DNA from: Wenzhouxiangella sp.
GTDB lineage: Bacteria > Pseudomonadota > Gammaproteobacteria > Xanthomonadales > Wenzhouxiangellaceae
Assembly (NCBI GenBank): GCA_007121485.1
Contig: SKKM01000307.1
Location: forward strand, 1-6,523
Direction of reading: 5' to 3'
DNA length: 6,523 nucleotides
The translations under genes were made by a program, and so were the position numbers. Of this stretch, positions 1 through 6,523 are shown piece by piece. The notes below the pieces were generated by a model. It had not been told where the DNA came from and made no database searches. It was given only the letters and a program-made list of their open reading frames with translations. The first letter of the stretch is position 1; every line of letters starts with the position of its first letter.

Positions 1-179
1 GACCGCTCTTGCTGGTCGGCCACAACCCGGGCCTGGAGGATCTGCTGCGCTGGCTGTGCGGCACCGTTTCGTCGCCGGGCATGAAGCCCGGAACGCTGGC
101 CATCATCGAGCTTGAACCGCCCCTGCGCCCTGGTTGCGGGCGCCTTGAGCACCTCGTTCAGCCCAGCGAGTCGATGTAG
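1..179 (+). CDS. sixA: Phosphohistidine phosphatase SixA-like, C-terminal fragment
   Basis: This is the 3' end of a gene entering from the left edge. The reading frame starts at base 3, and 58 codons are visible before a TAG stop at 177-179. The first residues read PLLLVGHNPGLEDLLRWL. The V-G-H-N-P segment is the second-histidine motif of the histidine phosphatase (phosphoglycerate mutase-like) superfamily, and GHNPGLEDL is typical of the SixA branch. SixA proteins are about 160 residues long and remove phosphate from phosphohistidine in HPt domains or in the nitrogen phosphotransferase system. The N-terminal R-H-G motif with the nucleophilic histidine would lie outside the window. The gene converges with the minus-strand reductase gene and their ends overlap by 22 bases. 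The family is fairly certain; the exact substrate is not shown by the sequence. Confidence 0.82.
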   Translation, partial: PLLLVGHNPGLEDLLRWLCGTVSSPGMKPGTLAIIELEPPLRPGCGRLEHLVQPSESM

Positions 180-619
180 ACCTGCGCCAGGGCCTCGATG
201 CCGGCCTGGTCCTGGGCGCTGAAGCGGTCGCGGATCGGGCTGTCGATGTCGAGCACACCGATCACCCGGTCGCCCTGGACCAGTGGCACCACGATCTCGG
301 ACTCGGAAGCGGCATCGCAGGCGATATGCCCATCGAACGCGCGGACGTCGGCCACGCGCTGGGTCTCGCGCCGGGCCGCCGCGGTGCCGCAGACGCCCTT
401 GCCCAAGGGGATATGAACGCAGGCCGGCTTGCCCTGGAAGGGTCCCACCACCAGGGTATCTCCCTCGAGGAAGTAGAAACCGGCCCAGTTCAGATCGGGC
501 AACTCGTGGAAGATCAGCGCGCTCAAGTTGGCGGCGTTGGCGATCCGGTGGGCCTGACCGGAGAGCAGTGATCTGGCCTGGTTCACCAGAAGGGTATAGG
601 CCGGGGTCAGTTCGGACAC
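158..619 (-). CDS. msrC: Free methionine-(R)-sulfoxide reductase (GAF-domain fRMsr)
   Basis: A single GAF domain fills this 153-residue protein. The enzyme reduces free L-methionine-(R)-sulfoxide to methionine in the cytoplasm, with electrons normally from thioredoxin. Three cysteines, C67, C77 and C101, have the 10- and 24-residue spacing of the catalytic and resolving cysteines of E. coli fRMsr (C84, C94, C118). E108, D124 and D126 match the spacing of its substrate-binding acidic residues (E125, D141, D143). Other family landmarks are NWAGFYF near residues 44-50, GKGVCGTAA near 73-81, SEIVVPL and GVLDIDSP. The open frame runs back to an ATG at 742, but that would lie inside the upstream methyltransferase gene and add 41 residues of low-complexity sequence. 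The GTG at 619-617 is preferred: it has a GAGG at 632-629, nine bases upstream, and starts 17 bases after the upstream stop. All key residues are intact, so an active enzyme is expected. Confidence 0.93.
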   Translation of the reverse strand: MSELTPAYTLLVNQARSLLSGQAHRIANAANLSALIFHELPDLNWAGFYFLEGDTLVVGPFQGKPACVHIPLGKGVCGTAAARRETQRVADVRAFDGHIACDAASESEIVVPLVQGDRVIGVLDIDSPIRDRFSAQDQAGIEALAQVYIDSLG

Positions 620-628
620 GGGGGGCAG

Positions 629-632
629 CCTC
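629..632 (-). promoter_or_regulatory. Ribosome binding site deciding the fRMsr start
   Basis: The minus strand reads GAGG here, nine bases before the GTG at 619-617. It falls in the 17-base gap after the methyltransferase stop codon. No comparable site precedes the in-frame TTG seven codons upstream, so it supports the short form of the protein. Confidence 0.5.
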
Positions 633-636
633 GGAT

Positions 637-1266
637 TCAAGATGACGGATCTGCTGAGGTGGGGTCGCCGGCCGGCTTTCGAAAGAGCAGGATGCGGTTG
701 TTGGCCGGCAGGGGCAGGTCGGCTTCCAGCCAGAGTCCGCACTGCTCGGCCAGCGCTCTAACCCGGTCCGCATCCCGTACCCCCATGGCCGGGTCACGAG
801 CCTGGAGCGAACGGTCGAAAGCCTCGTTGCTGGCCGCGGTGTGCACACCCCGATCGTGGAACGGACCATAGACCACCAGGCACCCGCCGAGCCGCAGAAT
901 ACCCGCACTGCGCTCCAGCAGGACCGGCGTGTGGTCCCAGGGCATGATGTGCAGTGTATTGGCCGTGTAGACCGCATCGAAGGGGCCGGGCGGCCAGGCA
1001 TCGCCCATGACATCCAACTCGATGGCCGGGGGAAGGCGTCCGCCGCCCTCAAGGTCGATACGGGACTGTATGGCCGGCAGGTTCCCAGCCAGGTCAGAGC
1101 ACTGCCAGCGCAGGCCCGGCAGGCGCTCGGTGAAGTACACGGCATGCTGGGCGGTGCCGGTGCCGACCTCAAGGACCGAAGCTGCAGGCGACAGAACCCA
1201 ACTGAGCACTCGGAAAATCGGAGCCCGATTTCTTTCTGCTGGCTCAGACCCAGACAGCGGCCGCAT
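637..1266 (-). CDS. DUF938 family SAM-dependent methyltransferase (METTL26-like)
   Basis: This 209-residue protein has the class I methyltransferase fold and matches the DUF938 family, which includes human METTL26. Visible landmarks in order: AERNRAPI at residues 10-17; motif I VLEVGTGTAQHA at 31-42, the SAM-binding glycine loop; LRWQCSD at 52-58, with the acidic residue at the end of strand 2; FDAVYTANTLHIMPW at 96-110; LGGCLVVYGPF at 127-136; SNEAFDRSL and RDPAMGVRD at 147-166; and PANNRILLFRK at 187-197. The length is normal for the family. The substrate is unknown; I infer a cytoplasmic small-molecule or protein methyltransferase. The frame also has a TTG three codons upstream (1275-1273), but the ATG at 1266-1264 is preferred, with a weak GAG-CGG purine stretch before it. 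The reductase gene follows after 17 bases, so the two are probably co-transcribed. Confidence 0.88.
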   Translation of the reverse strand: MRPLSGSEPAERNRAPIFRVLSWVLSPAASVLEVGTGTAQHAVYFTERLPGLRWQCSDLAGNLPAIQSRIDLEGGGRLPPAIELDVMGDAWPPGPFDAVYTANTLHIMPWDHTPVLLERSAGILRLGGCLVVYGPFHDRGVHTAASNEAFDRSLQARDPAMGVRDADRVRALAEQCGLWLEADLPLPANNRILLFRKPAGDPTSADPSS

Positions 1267-1285
1267 CCCGCTCAAAGCCGAAGAC

Positions 1286-1310
1286 GTGACCGGCCCGGTG
1301 GACCGGTCAC
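1286..1310. other. GC-rich hairpin between the lipoprotein and methyltransferase genes
   Basis: The arms GTGACCGG (1286-1293) and CCGGTCAC (1303-1310) are a perfect 8-base inverted repeat around a 9-base loop. The hairpin begins 20 bases beyond the stop codon of the large lipoprotein gene and ends about 20 bases before the methyltransferase ATG. In minus-strand RNA it would form a stable stem, but only CUUU, not a real U-tract, follows. It is therefore not a classical intrinsic terminator. It could slow transcription, protect a 3' end, or bind a dimeric regulator. The function is inference only. Confidence 0.45.
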
Positions 1311-1329
1311 ACTACACTCTCCGTCCTCG

Positions 1330-4300
1330 TCAATCGCTGAAGGTCACCACGCAGATCGCCGAGTTGCCTGCTTCGTTCAGGTCGACGTTTGCAAACCGCG
1401 CACTCGAGGCGGACACGGTACAGTCACCCGACCAAGTCGGAGTGGTGCCGGCCGGCGCCGAGAGCGTGACCGAGCCCACGGTGAAGGTCGCAACGCAGCC
1501 TCCCGAACCGGCGACATCGCAACTGATGCCGCTCGGGTTGCTGGTGACCACGGCAGCCGGAGTGGGGTCGGATCGCTGATCGACCACGTCCACCGCCAGC
1601 TGAGTGGGTAGCGACGGCTGCAGCAAAGGCGGACAGAACGGCCGCGGCGGCGGCGGCGACAGGAAGCTCTGGAGCACCCGGAGATCCAAGCCGACGGCCG
1701 TGAACAGGCCCTCCGGCGTGCCCGATTCGGTGCTGAACAGGCACTGGCTGGTCCGCGGGAAGCTTTCGTCGAACACTTCGCTGTCGCCGCATCCCGCCAT
1801 CGAGATCAGCACGGTGGCGGTCGTGCGGCCGTCCGCGTCGGTCACGCCGGGTGGCACGATCAGGTCCAGCAGGGGCGAGCCTTCGACCGGATCACTGGCG
1901 CGTTCGCAGATACCGGTCAAGGCCACGCCAGAGATGGGCTGGTTGTCGCCGTTGAGCAGGCGCAGGGTCAATTGGCGGGTAAAGGATCCGGCCACGTTGT
2001 CGACCACCTGCGAGGGCTCGACCACCAGTCGCGCGGTGCCCGGCGGTACGACTTCCACCTCGGCGACGGCCGAGCCGACCGCAAAGACCATAGTGGACGG
2101 CTCACCACTCGGCACCAGGCCGCTGGTGGACAACGCAGTATCCACACAGCCGGGTCCGGCCGTGCCGGTCGCCTGGCCGGTGCTGGCAGGCACGGAAGCG
2201 CCATCAACCGAGGCGCTGAAGCCGCCGCTCGTTGCGCGCGGGAACAATCCGTTGATCGGCGTGCCCAGGCCATCGCTGACGCACAAGCGGATCGTGACCG
2301 AGGTATTGCCCGGCACGCTGGCCGGCGAGGCGGTCAGGATCAGTGGCGCCACGCCGGGGAAAACCAGCGGTTCTGCGTCGGCCACGGTCTTGGTTCCGGA
2401 GGATTCCAGGCGGGAACCCTGAGTCCAGAGCACCAGCGGCTGCCCTACAGCGCTGATCGGATAAGTCAGGCGCACGGAACCTCGGCCCCGCTCATCCAGC
2501 GTCAGGCTGCTGTCCACGAAACCGATCTGGGAACGCCCGACGACCCATGGAATGACCGGACCATCGTCGACGATTTGTCCAGTCTGGTTATTCGGATTGA
2601 ACGGCTCGATCACAGTCAGAGCACGATCATCGACAACACTGGCGACAGTGCGAACCGCTTCATGTTCGCGGTTGCCCGGCACGCTCTTGCCGAACAGGAT
2701 CAGGGTGTCGCCCGGCTCGACCGCTTCGTCGGGTCGGATCGGATCATCCAGAAAGCCTTCAGCAGGATCGAGCACGGTGAACAACAAGCCGCCTTCTTCC
2801 GGATCGCCGTCCATGCCGGAGAACACGAAGAAGGCAGGATTCGATGGTGTCAGCGGCGTATCCACCTTGCCAAAAGCCAGCGGCTGACCAGGCAGCGGCG
2901 GATTGCCCTGCTGGTCAGTGGCGATGACACTGACCGTGTAGGAGTAGGTTCCGTCCGGATTCGGGGGAATGGCGATGCCAGTATCCGGATCGATCTGAGG
3001 TTCGGCGTCGGTTTCGAAGTCGGCAGCGATCGGGTTGATCAGAATGGCATTCGACACCGGGCTGATCAGCCGAAGCGCGAACAGACGACCATCGCCGACA
3101 TTGATCGTAGTCTGTGCCGTCAAGCCGTCCTGGATGTCGTTGTCGACGTTGTTATCGGCACGGTCCACGGTGGCGATGATGCGGTGACTACCGGTCAGGC
3201 TGCCGGCATTCAGCGCAAAATTCGCAACACCGTTGACGGTCCTGACGCTTATGTCAGTGCCGCTGACTGGCCCGGCGGCACTGGTCCCAGTCAGGCGGGC
3301 GCCGCTTCCGGACGGCGCTTCCAGCTGCAGGCGAACATTGTTGAAGGGCACACCGTCACCGTCCGGATTGGGCACGGCGTTGCCGCCGGAGTCGCGCACG
3401 GTCAGGGTCAGCGGCTTGTTGGTCGGACCTCCGGAACCCTGGATGTACACAGGATCGGCCGGGACACCAAAGCTGACCTCGGCGGGCAGGAAATCGGCCG
3501 CCCCGTCCTCGATCTGAATGACGAAATCCTGCGAGAAGGCTTCGCCTGATTCGGCTTCGACAGCGCTGACGGAGACCGTCAGGGGACCGGGCTGATTGAA
3601 ACTGTGGACGAATATGGTGGCAACACCGGCGGTCATATTGACCGGCCCGCTGCCCACCAGGATGAAGAACTCGTTTTCTTCGGTTTCCGGATCGTCCAGG
3701 GTGCTGAACGCGCCGCGGGTGACCGGCGAGACCGCAACACTGATTTGGCCATCTACTACCGACCCCGCATTGCCCTGCGCATTTCGGAAACGGATCGTCA
3801 GTTCATTGACATACGGAGACCCGAGGAACGGCGGAACATCCTGCGTGTTCGTGGGCATGGTCGTGTCGCCCGAAATCAACAGTCGGACCGGTTGCTCAGG
3901 CTCTTCGCAGGTACTCTCAGCAACCTGAATCGTCGCACTACCGGTCAAGGTGCCTGCGCCCGACGGGTTCTGCGTGGATCCGGTCAGCGTCACGACACCC
4001 GTGCTCTCGCCGCTGACGAACAGGAACTGGGCGACACCCCCCGCCGTCGTCGCGGTCGCCGATCCGCCCAGGGCCTCGGGCGTCGATAGCGCAGCCACGC
4101 GGCCGCGGGCGGAGCTGCTGGAACTCAGGGAGACCGAGGTCCCATCCGCGACAGGACTGCCGGTTGCCTGGGAGACCCGGACATTGACCTGCATGTTTGG
4201 CGAACACTGGAGGCTTGCAGCCTCGATGCTGGAGGCAGACGGTGAAACGGTCAGCGTGCCGACACCACCGCTGTCAAGCGAGCCCGAAGAACTCCCGCCA

Positions 4301-4359
4301 CACGCAGCGAGAGCTAGGGCTGCAATAGCTGCAAAAGCGAACCGAGCAGATTTCATCAT
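1330..4359 (-). CDS. Large multi-domain Ig-like outer-membrane lipoprotein, pilQ-linked
   Basis: This 1009-residue protein begins MMKSARF, then a hydrophobic Ala-rich stretch and the lipobox LAAC at 17-20. C20 would be lipidated, and Gly at +2 is compatible with outer-membrane sorting. The mature chain is rich in Ser, Thr, Gly, Val and Pro. By eye it splits into Ig-like/Big-type beta domains at about 35-149, 158-284 and 292-421; a longer acidic segment at 425-674; two more Ig-like domains at 672-770 and 775-890; a Pro-rich linker with SPPPPRPF near 901; and a C-terminal domain at 922-1009. The last resembles bacterial divergent InlB B-repeats (SNPSGISC and TWSGDC). Besides C20 there are 12 cysteines, 10 of them after residue 690, which suggests disulfides in an oxidising compartment. 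No catalytic motif is visible. Its place 53 bases after pilQ suggests co-expression with the pilus operon and a surface or adhesive role (inference). In-frame ATGs at 4407 and 4392 are possible but would add a polar extension before the signal peptide; the second ATG at 4356 is equally possible. Confidence 0.85.
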   Translation of the reverse strand: MMKSARFAFAAIAALALAACGGSSSGSLDSGGVGTLTVSPSASSIEAASLQCSPNMQVNVRVSQATGSPVADGTSVSLSSSSSARGRVAALSTPEALGGSATATTAGGVAQFLFVSGESTGVVTLTGSTQNPSGAGTLTGSATIQVAESTCEEPEQPVRLLISGDTTMPTNTQDVPPFLGSPYVNELTIRFRNAQGNAGSVVDGQISVAVSPVTRGAFSTLDDPETEENEFFILVGSGPVNMTAGVATIFVHSFNQPGPLTVSVSAVEAESGEAFSQDFVIQIEDGAADFLPAEVSFGVPADPVYIQGSGGPTNKPLTLTVRDSGGNAVPNPDGDGVPFNNVRLQLEAPSGSGARLTGTSAAGPVSGTDISVRTVNGVANFALNAGSLTGSHRIIATVDRADNNVDNDIQDGLTAQTTINVGDGRLFALRLISPVSNAILINPIAADFETDAEPQIDPDTGIAIPPNPDGTYSYTVSVIATDQQGNPPLPGQPLAFGKVDTPLTPSNPAFFVFSGMDGDPEEGGLLFTVLDPAEGFLDDPIRPDEAVEPGDTLILFGKSVPGNREHEAVRTVASVVDDRALTVIEPFNPNNQTGQIVDDGPVIPWVVGRSQIGFVDSSLTLDERGRGSVRLTYPISAVGQPLVLWTQGSRLESSGTKTVADAEPLVFPGVAPLILTASPASVPGNTSVTIRLCVSDGLGTPINGLFPRATSGGFSASVDGASVPASTGQATGTAGPGCVDTALSTSGLVPSGEPSTMVFAVGSAVAEVEVVPPGTARLVVEPSQVVDNVAGSFTRQLTLRLLNGDNQPISGVALTGICERASDPVEGSPLLDLIVPPGVTDADGRTTATVLISMAGCGDSEVFDESFPRTSQCLFSTESGTPEGLFTAVGLDLRVLQSFLSPPPPRPFCPPLLQPSLPTQLAVDVVDQRSDPTPAAVVTSNPSGISCDVAGSGGCVATFTVGSVTLSAPAGTTPTWSGDCTVSASSARFANVDLNEAGNSAICVVTFSD

Positions 4360-4364
4360 CTGGA

Positions 4365-4369
4365 CCCTT
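4365..4369 (-). promoter_or_regulatory. Ribosome binding site of the Ig-like lipoprotein gene
   Basis: The minus strand reads AAGGG, five bases before the ATG at 4359-4357 and eight before the adjacent ATG at 4356-4354. Either puts the signal peptide at the very N-terminus. The spacer around it is AT-rich compared with the rest of the window, which may help translation initiation. A GTGGGG near 4400 could instead serve the ATG at 4392. Confidence 0.55.
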
Positions 4370-4412
4370 GGCGAATTAGTTTTCGAATTCATAATCTGAT
4401 GCCCCACTTCTT

Positions 4413-6523
4413 TCAGTCCAGAACGACCCGGTCGTCGAGAATGGATGGAGTTACGAAGATCAGCAACTCCCGCTTTTGGTCATCCGTCGCACGACGGCGG
4501 AAGAGGTGGCCCATCACCGGCACGTCACCCAGCACGGGGACCTTGGTCGAGGTGAAATTGCGCTCTTCCTGGAAAATCCCGCCCAGCACCACCGTCTGGC
4601 CGTTGTCAATCAATACGTTGGTGCCCAGTTCGCGCGTATCGATCGACGGCACCGAACCTCCACGACCGGTTTCAAAAATCTCGCCAACCGTATCCTGCTT
4701 GACGGTCAGATCCATCTGAACGCGGTTATCGGGAGTAATCAGTGGCCGAACCCTGAGTTCCAGAACCGCCTCTTTGAATTCCACGTTGACCGCACCGGCC
4801 TGGGTGCCGCCCTGAAGTGATTCAAACGGAATTTCGACACCCTGCTGGATGTAAGCCTCCTGTTGGTTGGCAGTGATGAGGCGCGGGGTGGAGATGACCT
4901 CTCCTCGGCCCTCGGACTCCAACGCGCTCAACTCCAAGTCAAGGAGATAATCCGCAGCGAGGATGGAGAAGCCAAGACGGCCGGCCGGATTGGATACCGG
5001 AAGATTGATATTCAGTCTGTCATCCAGTGAGGGCAGATCAACTGGCGTCGAGGTACCCCGGCCCGTCCTCCGATTTGCAAGTGCGCTCCGGTTGATCGTG
5101 TCCAGACCTTCAGAGGACGCCGAAGTACCAAACAGATTACCGCGACTGTCTTCCCGTGCCGCAGTCACTCCAAAGCGCACACCCAACTCGTGGTTGAAGT
5201 CGTGACGCGCAATCACGATGCGGGACTCGATCAGGACCTGCCTGACTGGCCGATCCAGCTCGGCGACCAACTCTCGGATCTCGTCGATCTGGGCCAAAGT
5301 GTCGGTCACCAGCAGGGTGTTGGTGCGCTGGTCCACCGACACCGCCCCGCGACCGGACAGCAATCCGGTCTCTTCTCCACGGCCGGCGGTGATAAGCGCG
5401 GCCAGGTCAGAGGCGTTGGCGTAGGCGATTGGCAGCATCACGGTGCGCAGCGGCTCCAAAGCTTCCCTTTCCGCCCGCGCCCTGAGAATCTGCTGCTCAC
5501 GCGCCGCGATTTCGGCAATGGGCGCGATCCAGATCACGTTGCCGGAGCGGCGCATGTCGAGGTTGCGCGTCTCAAGCACGATATCCAGCGCCTGGTCCCA
5601 GGGCACGTTGGTCAGGCGCAGGGTCAGCGATCCGGTCACCGAGTCCGACACCACGATATTGAGGTCGGAGACGTCGGCAATCAGCTGCAGCACGGACCGC
5701 ACCTGGATGTCCTGGAAGTTGAGGGTGATGCGGGCGCCTTCATACTCCCGATCACCAAAGAACTGCAGCGCGCGTTCACGCTCCACGGCCGGCTCTTCCG
5801 GGCGGCTGATCTCGATGATCAGCTGGTTGCCGGTCTGGAAAGCCAGGTGCTCGTAGGTGCCGGCGATCTCCAGCATCAGGCGCACATTCTCGTTGCGCTG
5901 CTCAGGCGTGATCAACTGCACCGGCGTGGCGAAATCGGTCACGTCCAGCCTTTGGTAGAGCTGTGACGGCAGGCGCGTGTCGAACATGTCGACCCGGAGG
6001 CCGGTCGAGCGCTCACTGACGGTGATGTTCACCCCAGGGCGGTCGAGGTCGATCACCACGCGACCATTGCCCTCGGGCGAGCGCCGGAAATCGATCCCTG
6101 TGATCTCCATCCGGTCCGTGCCGGCCACGGCCCGCGCGGCCGGCGCCGCCGCAGTCGGCGCAGTCACCGAACCGGTTTGCAAGATCAGCGTCAGCTGGTC
6201 GCCGGCCACCTCGACTTCGTAGGGCACCGGCCGCGCCAGGTCAACGACCAGCCGGGTCCGTCCGCCGGCGCTCATGGCCTGGTAGCTCTGCACCGGCCCA
6301 GCGGCGACGTTGACCCGCTCACCGGAGACCCGGCTGCTGGTCCCGGCCAGGTCAACCACGATCCTGGGCGGCTGCTCGGTCATGAAAACGGTCGGCTCGG
6401 GGAAGCCGGCCGAGGAACTGAGCGACAGGCGAACCTCGCCGGAGCCCGATACGACTTGCACGTCGGTCAACTCGGATGCCTGCAGCCCGGAAACCAGGCA
6501 GAAGATTCCGGCCAGCAGCCCCA
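4413..6523 (-). CDS. pilQ: Type IV pilus secretin PilQ, N-terminus off the window
   Basis: PilQ forms the multimeric outer-membrane channel through which the type IV pilus is extruded and retracted. Of this gene 702 codons are visible, open through the right edge. The first visible residues, GLLAGIFCLVSGLQA then SELTD, are the hydrophobic core and end of a Sec signal peptide, so the true start lies upstream; the in-frame TTG at 6470 is not a credible start. Counting from the first visible codon, two AMIN domains (about 20-120 and 137-240) probably bind peptidoglycan. An N0/STN domain follows at about 258-335 (ITLNFQDIQVRSVLQLIAD), then an N1 secretin ring domain at 358-427 and the secretin core at about 500-697. 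The core contains EVISTPRLITANQQEA, TNVLIDNGQTVVLGG and the secretin signature VPVLGDVPVMGHLFR at 661-675, and ends LLIFVTPSIL. There is no frameshift or missing block. In related bacteria pilQ closes a pilMNOPQ operon; here the Ig-like lipoprotein gene comes next. Confidence 0.96.
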   Translation of the reverse strand, partial: GLLAGIFCLVSGLQASELTDVQVVSGSGEVRLSLSSSAGFPEPTVFMTEQPPRIVVDLAGTSSRVSGERVNVAAGPVQSYQAMSAGGRTRLVVDLARPVPYEVEVAGDQLTLILQTGSVTAPTAAAPAARAVAGTDRMEITGIDFRRSPEGNGRVVIDLDRPGVNITVSERSTGLRVDMFDTRLPSQLYQRLDVTDFATPVQLITPEQRNENVRLMLEIAGTYEHLAFQTGNQLIIEISRPEEPAVERERALQFFGDREYEGARITLNFQDIQVRSVLQLIADVSDLNIVVSDSVTGSLTLRLTNVPWDQALDIVLETRNLDMRRSGNVIWIAPIAEIAAREQQILRARAEREALEPLRTVMLPIAYANASDLAALITAGRGEETGLLSGRGAVSVDQRTNTLLVTDTLAQIDEIRELVAELDRPVRQVLIESRIVIARHDFNHELGVRFGVTAAREDSRGNLFGTSASSEGLDTINRSALANRRTGRGTSTPVDLPSLDDRLNINLPVSNPAGRLGFSILAADYLLDLELSALESEGRGEVISTPRLITANQQEAYIQQGVEIPFESLQGGTQAGAVNVEFKEAVLELRVRPLITPDNRVQMDLTVKQDTVGEIFETGRGGSVPSIDTRELGTNVLIDNGQTVVLGGIFQEERNFTSTKVPVLGDVPVMGHLFRRRATDDQKRELLIFVTPSILDDRVVLD

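Noticed and set aside
620..742. N-terminal extension of the methionine sulfoxide reductase up to the ATG at 742
   Set aside because: It overlaps the end of the methyltransferase gene by about 100 bases and is low-complexity Pro/Arg/Ala sequence not found in the family, whose members are about 150-180 residues.
1305..1333. A possible promoter: TTGACG on the minus strand at 1333-1328
   Set aside because: It resembles a -35 box, but at 16-18 bases spacing there is only GC-rich sequence within the hairpin and no -10-like element.
841..1611. Plus-strand open frames opposite the methyltransferase gene and the end of the lipoprotein gene
   Set aside because: They cross a gene boundary and a hairpin, have skewed composition, and oppose a minus-strand gene with clear methyltransferase motifs.
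1645..1658. Short CGG triplet run that could be a slippage or phase-variation site
   Set aside because: It has only four full units and encodes the Pro run of a linker. Triplet changes would keep the frame, so there is no on-off switch.
1972..3549. A 525-codon open frame on the plus strand opposite the lipoprotein gene
   Set aside because: It is rich in Arg, Gln, His, Asp and Gly with no domain, signal or recognisable motif, as expected for the complement of a GC-rich gene. The minus-strand frame has a lipobox, Ig-like domains and a ribosome binding site.
5190..5966. A 258-codon open frame on the plus strand opposite pilQ
   Set aside because: The minus strand here encodes well-conserved N0 and N1 domains of PilQ. 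The antisense protein is His/Gln/Arg-rich and has no family features.
5750..6470. AMIN domains as evidence for a cell-wall amidase (AmiC) gene
   Set aside because: The AMIN domains are followed by N0, N1 and secretin domains in one open frame, with no amidase catalytic domain. This is the standard PilQ arrangement.

Overview
The window is about 6.5 kb of GC-rich bacterial chromosome, almost wholly coding. It reads as a gammaproteobacterium: a type IV pilus secretin of the AMIN-AMIN-N0-N1-secretin type, a SixA-type phosphatase end and a DUF938 methyltransferase fit that group. A Xanthomonadales/Lysobacterales-like or Chromatiales-like host is an inference from codon composition and gene content. 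No tRNA, rRNA, CRISPR array, insertion sequence or phage gene was seen.

Layout, left to right. Positions 1-179 hold the last 58 codons of a plus-strand SixA-like phosphohistidine phosphatase. Everything else is on the minus strand and is transcribed from right to left. At the right edge (6523-4413) is pilQ, the outer-membrane secretin of the type IV pilus, whose N-terminus lies outside the window. Next (4359-1330) is a lipoprotein of about 1009 residues with a chain of Ig-like beta-sandwich domains, an unusual central segment and a cysteine-rich C-terminal part. Then come a small SAM-dependent methyltransferase of the DUF938/METTL26 family (1266-637) and a free methionine-(R)-sulfoxide reductase of the GAF-domain type (619-158). 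The reductase gene converges with the phosphatase gene and overlaps it by 22 bases.

Gene cooperation: pilQ and the lipoprotein gene lie 53 bases apart and are probably co-transcribed at the end of a pilMNOPQ-type operon. This makes the lipoprotein a candidate cell-surface or pilus-associated factor. The methyltransferase and reductase genes, 17 bases apart, look like a separate small housekeeping pair; the reductase repairs oxidised free methionine. A GC-rich hairpin without a T-tract sits in the 63-base gap between the two groups.

The most interesting item is the large Ig-like lipoprotein after pilQ. I see no clear evidence of a wholly new system, and there is no gene-free stretch longer than about 65 bases.
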